A DNA stretch of 64,000 nucleotides from Bradyrhizobium sp. SZCCT0148 (GCF_018129985.1 NZ_JAFCKT010000006.1:310001-374000); one strand, 5' to 3'; counted from the first letter of the stretch, positions 1 to 15,000 are shown. Numbers and translations: made by a program. Notes: a model not told the origin generated them from the letters alone.

Positions 1-3000
1 GAAGCCCAGCCCCGGGATGAAGGTCACGGTGTGACCATCCGGGTTCAGTGTTGCCGTTCCGCTGTGCGACGTGACCAACTTGAAATAGAGCGGATCGCCT
101 TCCGGGTCGTTCGATATCGCATTCAGATCGATCGTGAGCGGGAGATCGACATGGGTGAGGACCTGTTTGTCCTGCACCGAGGGCGGCGGCGCGGCGAGGA
201 ATCCGTAATTGTTGCCGAGAAGCTGCGCATCCGCGGCATCGACAACGCCGTCGCGATTGGCGTCGGCACCGATGAGATAGCCACCCTGCCCCGCCGATCT
301 GCCGAATGCCTGATTGAGCAGAGCGCTGTCGACACCGTCGACCGACCCATCCTCGTTGGCGTCTCCGACAACAAAAAGCCGGACATTGTAGTCTCCCGAG
401 GTCGCGGCGCTCGAGCCCCTGACCCTGAGCAGATCGAGCCCATCACGGCCGATCGCGAAGACGGCCAGCGATGTCCTATCGCCACTGCGCGAAACCAGCG
501 GCGTGAGGCCATGGATCGCAGCGACGCCGGGCTGGAAGCCGCTGCCATTCGCCGCCGTAATCTCAACGCCGATCAAGACCTGGTCCGTCGGCGTCGAGCG
601 CAGCTCGGAAGGTCGGAGATTGAAGCTGAGGTAGTCGGTTGTACCCGCCGCCAGCGACCCCTGATAGACGCTCGTGCCGAAGCCGCTGGGACCGTGAAGA
701 TCGGCGGCAAGCGGCACAACCTGCGCCGCTGTACCGTAATTGATGACGCTACCGGCGGATCCCGTCGGCGATGTCGTCACGACCAGTAGATGCTGATGTT
801 CCAGGTCATAGCCGTAGCGGCTGCTCAAGCCCGTATTGGTGTCATGCGCGGAAACGAGGTTTCCGTCCGTATCGTAGCTGTAAACGACGCGTGTGCCGTC
901 AGGGCCGATGATCGCGGAAATCCGGCCCGCGGCGTCTCTGGTGAACTGGACGGCATCGCCGTTCGAGCTGGTAATGCCGCTGTCGCTGAAATGCAGAACG
1001 TTGCCGCCAGGCAGGATTTCGTCGAGCACGCCATGGACGGTGCTGAGGTGGTAGACGGTCCCGTCCTGGGCTTTCAACGTGTAGTCGGCCGCACCGAATG
1101 CCCCGTTGGTGGGATTGTAGGGCCGCGCGGTCTGCAGCTCGTAATAGCCGTTGGGCCCCTTGCTGAGCGGAACTGACGAGGATTCTAGCTGATATGTCAC
1201 GCCGGAATCGGCCGTGAATTTCGCCGTGTAATAGGTGACGCCGAGCTGGACGTGTTTCTCCGGCGTAAAAGTGAAGCCGGCGCGTTGTCCGTCCGGCAAG
1301 GTCAGATAGACGCGTGTGCCGTCGACGAAGGGATTGTAGATGCCGAGGCTCTCGCGTCCCGTCGGGGGGATGCTGGTCTGGATTTGCGGGTCGAGATTGG
1401 CGAGGCGCCAGCCATAGCCCAGTGATCCCTGGATAGCCTGGTCCGTAGAGGCATAGGAGCGCACCAGATCGACAGTCGTGCCGCCCAGAACCACCGACAG
1501 ATCCGTGAAATTCTGGACATAAGCCGACGGCTTGGATGGCGTATCGGCTTCGACAATGATCTGCGCCACGCTGCTGCGACCGCTTACATCGGTCGCCGTC
1601 AATCGAAGCTGGTAGGCGCCATTGCGCAGCAGGGCCGGATCGAACCGGGCGATGGTGCCAGCGACCGTCGTGTTGCCGCTGGCGATGGTCGTGAAGTCGC
1701 TCGACCCGACAAGGGCCCGCTCCAGCACCCAATTGTCCAGTTTGGTGTCGCTGATCGTGGCCTGGAGATCGACCGCCGCCGCGAGCAGCGCATGATTGGC
1801 GATATTGTCGAACGACACCACAGGCGGCGCGTGGTCGTTCGGATCTCGTACCTTCAACATGGTCTGGGCGTGGCCAGTCCGACCATCGACGTCGGTCGCA
1901 GCGGCCTCAACGGCGAACACGCCGGGCGTCTGCGGCGTGTAGCTCGCACGACCGTGACTGTCGAGCATCAGGGCTTGGCCGTTCACGGACAAGGCTAGGC
2001 CACTGATCGGAGCTGCGCCCGTCGCGGCGACGTGCAGCAGGACGGGCGAGCCGGGCACGCCGGGGAAGCTGGGCGTGATCTCCACGATCACCTGTGGCAG
2101 CGCCGCATTCAGCGTGGCATGCAGCGTCGCGACCCGCGATGTGCTCAATTCGCCGTCTGTCACCGTGTACTTGATCGCGTAGTCGCCGGTCTGCGTCGGT
2201 CCCGGCGTCCAGGTCAGAACCCCGGTCTGCGCATTCAGCGTTGCTCCTTCGGGCAGGCCGAGCGCAGAGAATGCAAGCTGCGCGTTGAGATCGGGATCAC
2301 TGGCGATGAGCTGCAGGCTGAAGCGTTGCCCGACGACCACGCCATGGTCGTCGACCTCCAAAGAAGGAGCACGATCAACATTGTCGATGTGGATATTGGC
2401 CGTCAGCATGTCGCTGAGCCCGCTGGGGTCCATGACCCCGAACTTGACGGCGTAGTCTCCCGCCTGTTCGAAACCGGGCGTCCAGATCAACTGCGCAGTC
2501 GCCGCGTCGAACCTGGCGCCTGTCGGCAGGCCCGAGAGCACACTGTAGGTCAACGGGTCGTCGTTGGGATCTGCCGCCGAGATGGCGAACTGCAGCTTGG
2601 TGCCTTCGCGGCCGGATTGCTGCTGCAGCGGGATGAAGTGCGGCGCCTCGTTGGAGGCCGTGACGGTCATGGCGATGGTCCGCGTCGTCGTCAAGCTGCC
2701 GTCGGTGGCGGACAACACGATACCGTTGTACTGGCCGACCTGGACCAGGCCGGGGGTCCAGGTCAGCACGCCCGAAACGGTGTCGATCTTCGCGCCGACC
2801 GGAAGGTTGGAGGCCGAGTAAGTGACGGCATCGCCGTCGGGATCGACAGCCCGCAGTGGCACGCTCAGTGTCTGGCCGCTCGCAATCGTCTGATCGCCGG
2901 CAGACACCCACACCGGCGCCTGGTTGCTGGCACGCACCGTAAGTGTGAACAGCTGATGGTCGCCGAGCACATTGGCGGGATCGCCGTTGCCGCTGTCTTT

Positions 3001-6000
3001 GACCGAGACGAGGATGTTGTATTTGCCGACGTCCGCGCTGGTCGGGGTCCAGGTCAGGACCTTCTGTCCGTAGACACCATTCGACGAAAGTACGGCGCCC
3101 GGCGGCAGGCCGGTCGCGCCGAAGGTCAAGGGATCCTGGTCTGCATCGGTCGCTTTGATGACGAGTTGGAACGGCTGGCCGACAACGGCGACCTTGTCTC
3201 CGATGGGCACGATATGCGGCGGGCGATCTGGCGCATTCACGGTGACGACGAAGGACTGGGTGTTGGACAGCGCAGCGTTGGCGCCGTTCCCGTCGCCATC
3301 GTCGGTGGCCGTGAGGAAGATCGTGTAATTGCCGCGATCATCGGCGGTGGGTGTGAAGGTGAACGTGCCCGTACCGTCGCCGTTGTCGACGAACTTTCCA
3401 AACGCAGGCAGGCCGAGCATCGTCAGCTTGAGCGGATCACCGTCGGCATCGACCGCCGAAACCGGGACATTCAGCGTCCCATCGTGATCGACGCTCTGGT
3501 TCGCCACAAGAGCGACCTGCGGAACGCGGTTGACGTTGAGGATGTTGAGCTTGACCTGCTGCGTCGTGACCTTGGCCTGCCCGGTTCCGTCGCCATTGTC
3601 GGTCGCCGTCACCGTCACGACATGCTGCCCGGCATCGCCGAAGCCGGGGGTCCAGCTGAAGATCAGCGTATCGGGATCGAAGGTCGCGCCTTGCGGCATG
3701 CCGGCGAGCGAATAGCTGACGGTCGGAATGCTGAGGTCGCCGTAGGCGAGTGTCCCGTCTGCCGCACGATCCGGCGGCGTGAAGCTCGGATTATCGGGAT
3801 CCGACGCCTGAACACGGAACTGGATCTTCTGCCCTTCCGGACCCTGGAAGGTGTCGAGATTCTGGAACACCGGCGCCGCGTTGACGTTCTGCACCGCGAC
3901 CGTTGCGGTCTGGGTGGTGCTCGCATTCCCGTTGCTGACCGTGAACGGGATGAAGTAGACGCCGTGCTGGGTGTAATCGGGCGTCCAGGTGAAGACGCCG
4001 GTCTTTGAGTCCAGGAAGCCGCCGGGCGGCAGCAGGTTGCTCGAATAGGTCAACGGCAATCCGTCGATATCGGTTGCCTGGAGTGCGATACGGACCTGCT
4101 CGCCTTCGTTGGCAATGAAATTGGCGGGTTTGATCAATTTCGGCGGTTGCGGCGTCGGCGCGATCACGATGGTGGTGACCTGGCCGACCTCGCGAATGCC
4201 GTCGCTGACGACAAACGTCACGTTTGTATAAGTACCCGCCGAATGGAAATCCGTCGTCCAGATCAGCGCATGCTGCTGTGCGTCGAACGTCGCTCCCGGT
4301 GGCAGATTGTTGGCCCAATAGATCAGCTTGTCATTGTCGGGGTCGGTTGCCTGCACCACGATCTTGAGCAAGTCGCCTTCCTTGCCGTCGACCTCGGCAG
4401 GAATCGTGGTGAGGACGGGGGCGCGGTTCACGCCGCTCACGCTCAGCGTGAATGTCTGGGTATCGTAGGCGCCGCCGGCGTCATAGACCTGGAGCGCCAC
4501 CGTGGTCTGGCCGAGGCTATTGGTCGTCGGCATCCATGATACCAGCCCGGTCGCCGCGTCGATCGTCATGCCGGCCGGTCCCTTCACCAGCACGAACGAG
4601 ATGGGGTCACCGCTGGGATCGTAGGCGGTGGGCTTGTAGGTATAGGCCTGTCCCGCCGTCGCCGACATCACGGGATAGGTTATGAAGACCGGCGGGGCGT
4701 TGCCGATGAGGCCGCCGCTGACGCTTGGGTCGAAAGTGACGGGCCTGCGGTTGGGATCGGCGATCGTGACGGTCCTGCCGCTCGTCGAATGGCCGGCGAG
4801 CAGAATCCCATTGGCCGGCAGGTTGGAGCTGAGATCGATCAGCCAGGATCCGTCCGCCGCGCGCCCTGCGCTCCCGAGCGGTTCGCCATCGAAATGCTGC
4901 GTCGGCGTGAGCCGGAGCACGAGGGGCAGCACGAGATTGTGCGAGCTCTTGTTCGTAACGGTGACGTCGAACGAAATCGTACCTGTGTCGCGGTCGCTTC
5001 GGGCCAGCGAGAAGGCCACGTCGAGCACCGAGGTCACATCACTGACGGCCGTAAAGCCCGTTGCATAGCCCTCGGCGAGCGCCAGGCCCGCAGCGCTTTG
5101 CACGCTGGTCAGAACCTTGAGCTGGTAATGATCCGCATACAACGGCGCGAAGCTGAGCACGGCTGTCCGCGTCGTCTGATCGTAAGCGATTGCCTGAATC
5201 GGGATCAGTCCGGCGCCGTCGCCGCGGAGCTGGTAATTGTCGGGGTTGAGCACCGAGCGCGGGTCGCTTGCCGCACTGGCCAGCATGTCCTCGTCGAACG
5301 TCACCGAGACACTCGCGAACGGCAGCGAGACGAACGCGTCGGGCGGCGGATTCGAACTTGTCACGTGCGGCGCACGCACCGGGCCCAGAACATCCACCTG
5401 GTGCGACTGGCTCAGGAACACCCGCCCGTCGACGCTGGTCCTGACGATATCTCCGCGCGTCCCGCCCTTGGCGACGTCCACAACCTTCATTGTCGCGAGA
5501 TCGACCATCGACAGCACGGAGCCGCCGGACGCCGATGCTTCGGTATGGGACACAAACAGCAGGCCATCGAACTTGGAGCCGGTCGCGCCGAACGCGATCG
5601 AGCCGACATCGTCGTTGAACGACAGCATCAGTTTCGGCTTGTTGCCGGTGAACTGGATCACCTGCCCCTGGTTGTGCGGCCAGGTGACCGCCCACAGCGT
5701 ACCGTCGGGCGCGAAGGCAAGGCTGCCGACTCTGATGTCGCTGAAATGGCTGAAGGTCTTGGCCGTCGGGTCAAACACCTCGATGCCATTGCCCGACGAG
5801 ACGTAGACCAGACCGGTGCCCGGCTGGATGGCGAGGCTTTGCGTCAGCGAGTCGCCGAACTGGTCGATCACGACGCCGGTCGTGGCATCGAGTTCGTAGA
5901 GCGGCCCGCCACCTGTGGCAGCCCAGATCACGTTGCGCCCGGTGTCGAGCACCATGTCGTAGATCGGCTGGGACAACGTCACCAGCGGCGCGCCGACCTG

Positions 6001-9000
6001 ACCGCCTTCAGCGTTCAGCCTGAAGATCTGGTTGCGCGAGGCGCCGCCGCTGACTAGCACCGTGCCGTCGGGCATGACCAGGATGGCCATGGGCCCGATG
6101 CCTGCGCCGCTCGTTCCGACCCCGGTTGCGAAAGCCTGCGCCGTGAAGGGCGCGAGCACGGTGGAGAATTCGGAAGGACGTGTTTGCAGGACGGCAGACG
6201 GGATGCCCTGCTGAGCCTGCACGAATAGGGCGTTGGCCGAGGGCTGCGTGGACGGCGCCGGCGGCGTGCCGAGATCTGTGCTCGTCCCGGATACCGTCGG
6301 CGTCGCACCGAGATTGGCGGAGCTGTCGCTGTTCGGAACGGAGGCGCCGAGCGGGGCCTGCTCGCGATTACCGGCATTGTCGGTCGCCAGCGCGAGGAAC
6401 TTGTAGGTGTGGCCAGCCTGACCATTGTAGACGCCTGAGGTCTGCGTGGTCTGCTTCAACCATGTGGTGTAATTGCCGCCGTCGACGGAGACGTAGACCG
6501 TGACGTTCTTGACGCCGCTGCCGGTCGCATCGTCCTTGGCGCTCCATTGCACCTGGTAGTCCGAGCCGCCCTGTGCCAGCGGCGCCGACGTCAGCGTGGT
6601 AACGGGCGCCTGGCTGTCGAGCGTGAAGGTCAGCTGCTGCGTGTCCATCGGCGCAGCCGTGTTGAAGATGACGCGCGCCTGCGCTATCAGCTGTGTCCCC
6701 GTAGCGAGCCCCGTCTTGGGGGTCGCCGTATAGCTGACGAAGCCGCGGCCATCGCCCTGCGCATCGTCGGGCGGCAGCAATCCCTTGGTCGGATCCTGGA
6801 TCACCTCACCGGTGAGCGGATCGATCGCCTGCAACAACCAGGTCAACGTGTTGGACGACAGCTCGATGCCTGCGCTGACGCGCAGGATGTAGCCCTTGCT
6901 CTTGGTGAAGTCGAAATCGTTCTGGAACGAGCCCACGCTTCCGGGAACGTGGACCTTGATGTCACCGATCTGCAGGTCGCCCAGCCGGAACGAGCGCGGC
7001 TCGTAGTCCTGGTCAAGCTGCGTCACGATCCGAATTTCGCCGACCGTGGAGGAAGCGTGCGGTGCATTCTGGAACTGGATCGTATAAGGCTCGGCAACCC
7101 CAGCGGGAACGAACTGGTCGGTCCCATAGCCCAGCGGTCCGTTCAGGAACGCCTGACCGGTCCGGCCGCTGCCGTTGAAGAACGACGCAAAATTCGGCGG
7201 CTGGACGTTGAGGAAATTCTGGTTCTCGGGATGCGTCTGGTCGTTGGTATGCTGGGTCTCCGGGAAATCCCAGCTGTTGGCCCAGGGTACGTAGATGTAG
7301 TTCGCTTCGTAGTGAGTTGGCGAAGCCGCGTGCAGGTCGAAATCGCTGGCCGGCGGCGGATCGAAGCTAAAATAGGTGGTCGGCTCGTGCGGGCTGACCG
7401 TGTCGGTCTTGATGGTCTGATACGGCGTCGTCTTGGTCGGATCGTTGCCGTACCATTGCTGGACCTGGCTGAAGAACTGCAACAGGTTGCCGTTGGTAAC
7501 GATCTGCTTGCCGGCCGGGCCGGCGAGGATACCAGCCGCCAAGGTCGCCTGCAGGCTGACGAGAACGGGGTTGTCGTGGATCTCGGGCGGCTGGTCGACC
7601 GGCCGCAGCAGGCCGGCCTGGGTCAGAGCGGTGAGATAGAGGTCGGTCCAGGAGGTCGCATCCGCGGCGAGGTTTTGCAGGGCCGACGATGCCGTCGGGT
7701 CCTTCAGGATGTTCGTGCGCAGAGTTTCGGCCAACTGCCGTTGCTGCGCCACATATTCACCGGGCGTCAGCGCCGTCGCGGAGCCCATGATGTTGAACGC
7801 GAACGCGGTGACACCGGGCTGCTCGCTCTGATTGCCCGGCGGCAGGCCGTTTGGATAAGTCTGCACCAGGAAGCTGAAAGTCGTGTTGGCACGCGTGGCA
7901 AGGTCGTACGCGTAGCCGGTGGTCAGCGACTGGCCGTTCGTGTCCGACATGGGCACGATGCTCGCCCACGGCACATCGGCAACATTCGGCGTTCCCGTGA
8001 CGTTGGTGGTGACACCGAGATACGGTACCCCCTCATTCAGCGGCGTACCGGGGACGCCGTACTGGAATTGGACATAGGGAATATCGACATTGGTCTGGCT
8101 GGTCAGTGTGAAGCCGTAGAGGCCGCTCTGGCCGGCCCAGATGACGCGCGGTCCGCCGAGCGCGATGCTCACGTCGGCCGGTAGCGCCTCCTCGACGAGA
8201 TAGCGGTAGGGCGCGATGGCGACCAGACCGTTCGGATTGATCACCTCGACGTCGTAGAGACCGTGCGGCGCATTGCGCAGATCGAACACCGCGATGATCC
8301 GCGTGGGATCCATGACCTTGTAGCTGACCGGCTCGTACTCGGCGAAGCCCGGCCGCACCAGCTTGACCACCGCCTGCGTATCGAACTGGGCGCCGGTAAT
8401 CACCGTGGTGACATAGCGACTGTCGCCACCCTGGTCCTGCACGACGTCGGTGATGCCGAACGGCAGCACATGGGCGAGCAAAGTCACGCGCGAATTCGGG
8501 CCCGGCTCCGACTGGCCGTGCACGAGCACGTAATAGGTGCCGGCCGTGGTCGACGGAATGACGGCGATCTGGTTGGCTTGGACCGCGCCCTGATAGGCTG
8601 CGTCGTAGGTCGCCCCGGTCGGCAGCGCGCCGTAACGCAGGAACAGCGTGTTGGCAGCGGTCGAGTTTGCGGAGGTGAGGTCGACCTGCAAGCTCTGTCC
8701 CTGGGCCACCGTAACCTGGAACAGCCTGTCCTGGCCGGTGCTGAGCGTGGTGTCGAGCGCGACGCCGAGATGCAGCTCGGGCACCGTCACCTGCAAGGTG
8801 CTTGCCGAGGGCGTCGTATTGTTCTGCGTCGGCGCCTCGACGATATCGTCGAAGATGTCGGTCCGCACGATGATGCGGTAGGTTCCAGGCGTCGCCGGCG
8901 GCAATCGCGCATCCAGCGTCCCGGTGTATGATGCGCCAGGCAGCACGGAGCCGGTGAAATCGAAGAAGCCTATCGGTTTGTCGTTGATGTCCCAGGTGTT

Positions 9001-12000
9001 GTCGCTCGAGAGATAAGCGACGTCGCGCCACGCGCCGCTTGCGGCATTGACGCCGACATTCTTCACGGTCCAGGTGAGGTGAACGGGATCGCCGGACATC
9101 GCGCCGTTTGGGATCGTGACGGCATCGACCACCAGGTCGGACGGCGGCGGCTGATCGATCAGCAGCGGCGTCGCAGTCGGTTTCGCGTTGTTGCTTTCCT
9201 TGTCGGCCTCGAACACGACGCCAGTGACCGGCGAATTCGCCGTCGGCGGATCGGTCAGGACGAAGACGTACCAGGGGCCGGTGAGGTTTTTCGGCGCCTT
9301 GTATGTCAAGGTGTTCTGATAGCTCGCGCCCGCGGCCAGTCCGCCGGCGTGGGTCGCGGCGCCGAGATAGATATCGGCATCGCTGAGGAACTGGTCACGC
9401 GAGAGGTAGACGTAATCGTCCCATTTGCCCTGGCGATCCGGCGTCGGTCCGGCACCGGTGTTCGTCACCTGGTAGGTCACGGTGAACGACTGTCCCGTCA
9501 GAACATGGTCGATCTGAAGCGGATCGGGACCCTGCATAAGAAGCGACGTGACCTGCAGATCGGGCGGCGGCACCATCGACACCGGCATGAAGGCTGCGGT
9601 GATGTTGTTGCCTTCACCCTGGAATTCGGGGACGCTGCCCATCCCGTCGTTGTACATGAGGCCCGGCACGTCCAGCACGCCGGACGCGGTGCTGTCGGTG
9701 TAGACCAAAACATAATAATTGCCGCCGATGCCGTCCGGCAGCTGTGCGTTGACCGTCGTGGTGTAGCTCGCACCGGTTGCCAGAATTGTGCCGCGCGAGA
9801 ACGAGCCAATCTCGATGTCATGAGCATCGAGCGATGGATCGAGCGACAGGAAGACGCGGTCGGTCCAGCGTCCTTCCCTGGTGTCGCGGTTGCCCAGATT
9901 GGTCACCGTGAAGGTGATCGGGATGATCTCGCTCGAGTGAGGTGTCGTGCTGGGCACGACGAGGTTGGTGACCTGAAGATCCGGTTCGCGGTAAATGACA
10001 GGTACGACGCCGGGGGTGCGATTGTTGCTGATGTCCTCGTAGCCGCGCGTCGCAAACGTGTCGCGCGCGCCGGTGTTGTCGCGCGTGCGCGCCGTCGTGT
10101 TACCATCGGCGTTCGCGATCACATAAACGTAGTAAGGCTGCGGATCCGCCGCCGTGCCGCCGATGCCCTTGGGCAGGAGGAATGTCGCCGTCTGCGTGTA
10201 GCTCGCGCCGTTTGCCAATGGCTGCGCATTGCTGTGCTGATAGTGTCCGATGAAGACGACCTGGCCGGGATCGAACGTCGCATAGCGAGAGAAGTAGACG
10301 TCGTCGGTCCAGTAGCGGGTGCCGGACCAAGCGTCCGCGCCGAAATTTTGCACTGTCCAGGTGACCGTCGTGGATTCACCGGAGTAATTGGTGGGCGGTG
10401 CTGTGACCGAAGTGACGCGGAGGTCCGCAACCGGCCGCGGCGCGACCCTGGTGTTGCCCACGTTGATGTTGTTGCCGCCGTATTGGCCTTCCCAGGTCGG
10501 TCCGACGTAATTGCCGCTCGCGGTGTAACCGCCGGTGTTGGCGACAACGATGACGTATTTGCCCGAAATCTCGGGTGCGAGCTTGAAGGTCGCCTGGTTG
10601 GTATAGCTTCCGTTCGAATTGACCGTGCCGTCATGCTCGACGGCGCCGAGGAACCACTGATTTCCAACGTCCTTGCCGGTGTTCGGCGGCACGAAGTCGG
10701 GCACGTCAGACAGATAGACCTGATCGAACAAAACGCCGCTTTCGGTCGCATTGGTGCCCTGGTTCTGGACCGTCCAGCTCACCGTGTAGTCTTCACCGCC
10801 CACACCCGTCGCCTGCGGCGCGACCGCCGTCACGACGAGGTCAGGCGGCGGCGTCAGCAGCACCGTGATCGGGCGCGCCTTGTAATTGTCGTTGTTGGAG
10901 CGGTTCGGATCGTCCGGATTGACGTTGATGTCCTGGGTGCTCTTGTGCACCACGTCGAACGCGTCCGACCAGGCCGTGATGTAGAATTCGCCGGAAATAT
11001 GCTTGGGCAGCGTCACCGTCGCGGTCACGTCGTAACCGGTCGGCAATGTGATCACCGTGGGGTCGTTTCCGATCACGCCGTTGTGCGCGATGGTCGCAAG
11101 CAGTACGTCGCCTTTGGTCGTGTTCGGCCTTGTCTTGTCGCGCGTCAGCCAGATCTCGTCCGTCCAGTGATCCTGATCGGTGGCTTCGAGTCCAAGATTG
11201 TCGACGTGATACGACACCGTGATCGTCTGGCCGTCGAACGACTGGTTCGGCGCCTTCACGTTGCTGGTGACGAGGTCCGCCGGCGGCTCCGCGTTGATCG
11301 AGATCGGCTTGACGAAGGTGTTGTTGTTGCCGGCCGGGAATTCGCCAACGCCGTCATTCGCGTTGGTATCCACGATGATGTAGGCAGGACCGCCGAGCCG
11401 CTTCGGCACCAGCATGTTGCCGGTCGAGATCTTGTACTTCTCGCCCGGCGCCAGCGCGGAGAGATTGTCGAACGAGCCGATCAGGATGGCGCTGCCGTCG
11501 AGATGATCGACCAGCGAGATGTAGACGTTGTCCTTCCAATGTCCCTTGGCTTCGACGATGCCCTGATTGATGACCGTGAAGTCGATCGCGACGGTGCCGC
11601 CTGCGTTCGCCGTCGACGGCAGATTGTCGATCGAGAAAACCTGAAGGTCCGGATTGGGCGCGACGACCAGCGTGAGCGGGTTGGGATCCGCCAGCGTATT
11701 GTTGCCCGCCGCCGGCTCGTAGATCGGGAACAGGCCGGCATTGGTTTTGATCATCAGCTGAAAGACGCCGGCCACGTTGCCCGGCAGCTGGACGACCTCG
11801 GAACGCGTGTAGGAGAGCCCCGCGCCGAGCGGGCCGGTGAAGTCGAATGCGCCGAGGCCCAGGGTGCGGTGCTGGCCTCCGACCTCTTGGAGATAGATGC
11901 TGTCGTACCAGGTCCCGTCGGCGCGGCCTCTGCCGGCATTCTGCACGGTCCAGGTGATGTCGATCTTGTCGCCGGCCGTGGCTTGGCTAACCTGGGCCGT

Positions 12001-15000
12001 CGAGCCCGGCGTCGTTGCGACCACGGTGCCCGGCACGAGGTCAGGCGCCGGCGTCAGGTTGATGGTGACAGGACCCGACACGACCGCATTGTTATCGGTG
12101 TAGATGAATTCCGAGGGGCCACCGGTCTTCACCACGACGTAGAACGTGCCGTGCAGGCCGTCCGGGATCATCGCGGTGCCGGTTCGGGTGTAGCTGCCGC
12201 CGACCTCGAGCGCGCCAACGTGATCGAAGCTGCCGATATTTGCGACGATGTTCTTGCCCAGAGAATCCGTCGCCAGCGCGACGCTGTCGGACCATGCGGT
12301 GCGGTCGGTGGTGCCGATCGCGTGCGGCGACTGGTTGAAGACCGTCCAGGACACCGTCAACGGACGGCTGCTGTCCGCCGTCGGGGCGACGACAAGATTG
12401 GAGACGGCAAGGTCGGCAAAAGGCGCGGTGACCACATCGAACATATTCGATGCTTCCGCCGCGTTATTGGCCTCGACGCCGTTCTCAAAAACGGCATCGT
12501 TCGCATCGGTGCGCACGAACAGATGCGAATGGGTTTGGTATCGCGGCGGCAGCGTGATGGTCAGGCTCGACTGATAGGTCGCGCCTGCAGCCAGCGCGCC
12601 GATATGGTCGAGCCGGCCGATCACCGTCCCATGTGAGGGGTCGGTGTCGGAAGAAACGATGATATTGTCACTCCAGTTGCCGACCGTGGTTGCGGCTTGG
12701 CCTGCATTGGTAACGGTCCAGCCGATCGTGACCGTGGCGGGATCGCCGATGGTCAGGCTGGGCGCGGTGACAGCGGACGTTACGAGATCGGCGTAGGGCG
12801 CGAGCGCCGCAATGGCGGTGATCTTCGCGGAGTTGTTGCTTTCGGCGGTACTGGCGCCGTTCGTACCGGACGTGTTGGACTCGCCCACCTGGCTGTAGAA
12901 GTCGGTCGTGACCGTGATTTCGAGCTGCCCGGCGCCAGGAGAGCCCTGAGGCAAGGCAAAGGCGAACTGCTGAGCCCGCGAGCCGCCCGCCGCGATCGAC
13001 CCGTTGCCCGCCGCCGCCGGGTCATAGAGGACATCGCCCAACACGACCACCTGGTTCGTCGTGACGTTGCGGACCGTCACGTGGGAATAGAACGAGCCGG
13101 TGACGGCGGCGTTGCCGGTGTTCTGTACGAACCAGTTCAGAGTCGCACCGTCGCCCGACCGCAGACCAATGGGCGGCGTCAAGGCAAGATTGGCGATTCC
13201 GAGATCCGGTGCGGGAGCGGCCAGCGACGTGACGGTCACGCTCGCGGTGTTGTTGCTCTCGGCCGTGTTGCTGCCGCCGCTGCCCGAATTGTTGAATTCG
13301 AACACCTGGTTGAAATTGTCGGTCGTGACCGTGAACTGGATCTGGCCGGTCCCGCGAGCACCGGTGGGAAGCGCGTAGCTGAGCTGGCGTGCGCGGACGC
13401 CGCCTGCCGCGATCGCGCCGTTCCCACTGGCCGATTCCGTATAGACGACCGGGATGGTGTCCAGCGTTTCGCCGGTGGACAGGTTCTTGATCGTGACATA
13501 GTCGTACCAGGAACCGCTGGTGGCAGCACTGCCGATGTTGCGATCGTCCCAGTGCAGCACGACACTTGCGCCGGACTGCAAGCCGGCCGGAGCTTCGATC
13601 GAAAGATTGGCCGCCGTGAGGTCGGCATAGGGGGCGACCGTCGACGTCACGGTCTTGCTGGCCGTGTTGTTCGTTTCCGCTGTGCCGGTTGCGTTGAACT
13701 CGGGCACGGCGTTGTTGCTGTCGGCAGTGACCGTAAACTGGATTTGCCCGACGCCGCGGACGCCATCCGGCAGCTTGCCGGTATACTGCCGCGTGCGCGA
13801 CGACCCGCCGGCGATGGCGCCATTACCGGCCTGGGCCGGATCGTAAGGAATGTTGACGGTGGCCAACGTCTCGCCGGTCGTCAGATTCCTGATGACGATC
13901 ACGTCGGTCCAGCCGGACCCGGTCGCCTTCGTGCCGGTATTGCTGTCGTCCCACCGAACCGTGAACGTCGCACCCGACGTCAAGCCGGCCGGATCCACGC
14001 TGATATTGGCGACCTGGAGGTCGGCATAAGGCGCGCTGGCCGCGGCAAAGGTCAGCGTGCCCGAATTGTTGCTCTCGGCAGAGCCGTCCGTACTATTCTC
14101 GACGACCACGTTGCCGCTGTCGGCCGTCACCGTGACCTTGATCTGGCCGACGCCCCGCAATCCGTCCGGCAATTGGTAGCCGACCTGCCGGGCCCGCGAC
14201 CCGCCTGCCTCGATATTGCCATTGCCCGCTACGGCAGGGTCGTACGGCACCAGCAGGGTTGCCAAAATTTCTCCGGTCGTCGCGTTTTCGATGACGACCT
14301 TGTCCGTCCACCCGACGGGTGTTGCGCGCGTGCTGGTGTTGAGGTCATTCCACTTGATCGTTACCGAGCTGCCCGACGTGACGCCGCTGGTGGGGTCGAT
14401 GCCGAGATTGCCCACGGTGAGATCCGGATAGGTGGCGATCGACGACGCGACCGTGGCAACGGCGCTGTTGTTGGTCTCAGCCGTACCGCCGCTATTGTAC
14501 TCGAAGACGCTGTTGCTGCCGCCGTCGGCGGTAACGGTCACCTCGATGTTGCCGACACCGGCCGCGCCGTCCGGCAACAGGAACGCCATCTGGCGCGCGC
14601 GCTGTCCGCCTGCTTCGATGTTGCCGTTGCCCGGGGCGCTCGGATCGTAGGGAACGATCTGGCTGATCAGGATCTGGCCGTTCGAGGTGTTGCGGACAAC
14701 CACGCGGTCTTGCCAGGTGCCGGACGTAGCACCGTTGCCGACGTTGACGTCGTTCCATTTGACGATGACCAAATCGCCCGACTGAACGCTGGCGCCGGCG
14801 TTGCCGGTGTAAAGCGAGAATGCCAGATCGTCGGCATAGCCATCGTTGTAGCTGCCGCCGTCCCGCGTCATCGTCAGGGTGATGATCACCTTGCGGGAGC
14901 CGACCGGAACGAGATCCGTGGTCGTGCGCGCCAGCAGGCCGGTCGCGTTGGCGCGTTCGGCCGCCGTGACGGGCCCGATCGTCGCGCTGCCCAGCACCGT

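Noticed and set aside
9079..12636. 1,185-codon plus-strand frame, with similar long plus-strand frames at 2032-4008, 4789-6057, 6547-8184, 12697-15693, 19495-21210 and 23098-24906
   Set aside because: All are antisense shadows of the giant minus-strand gene: arginine-rich, no domains, no ribosome binding sites. The opposite strand gives clean domain sequence throughout.
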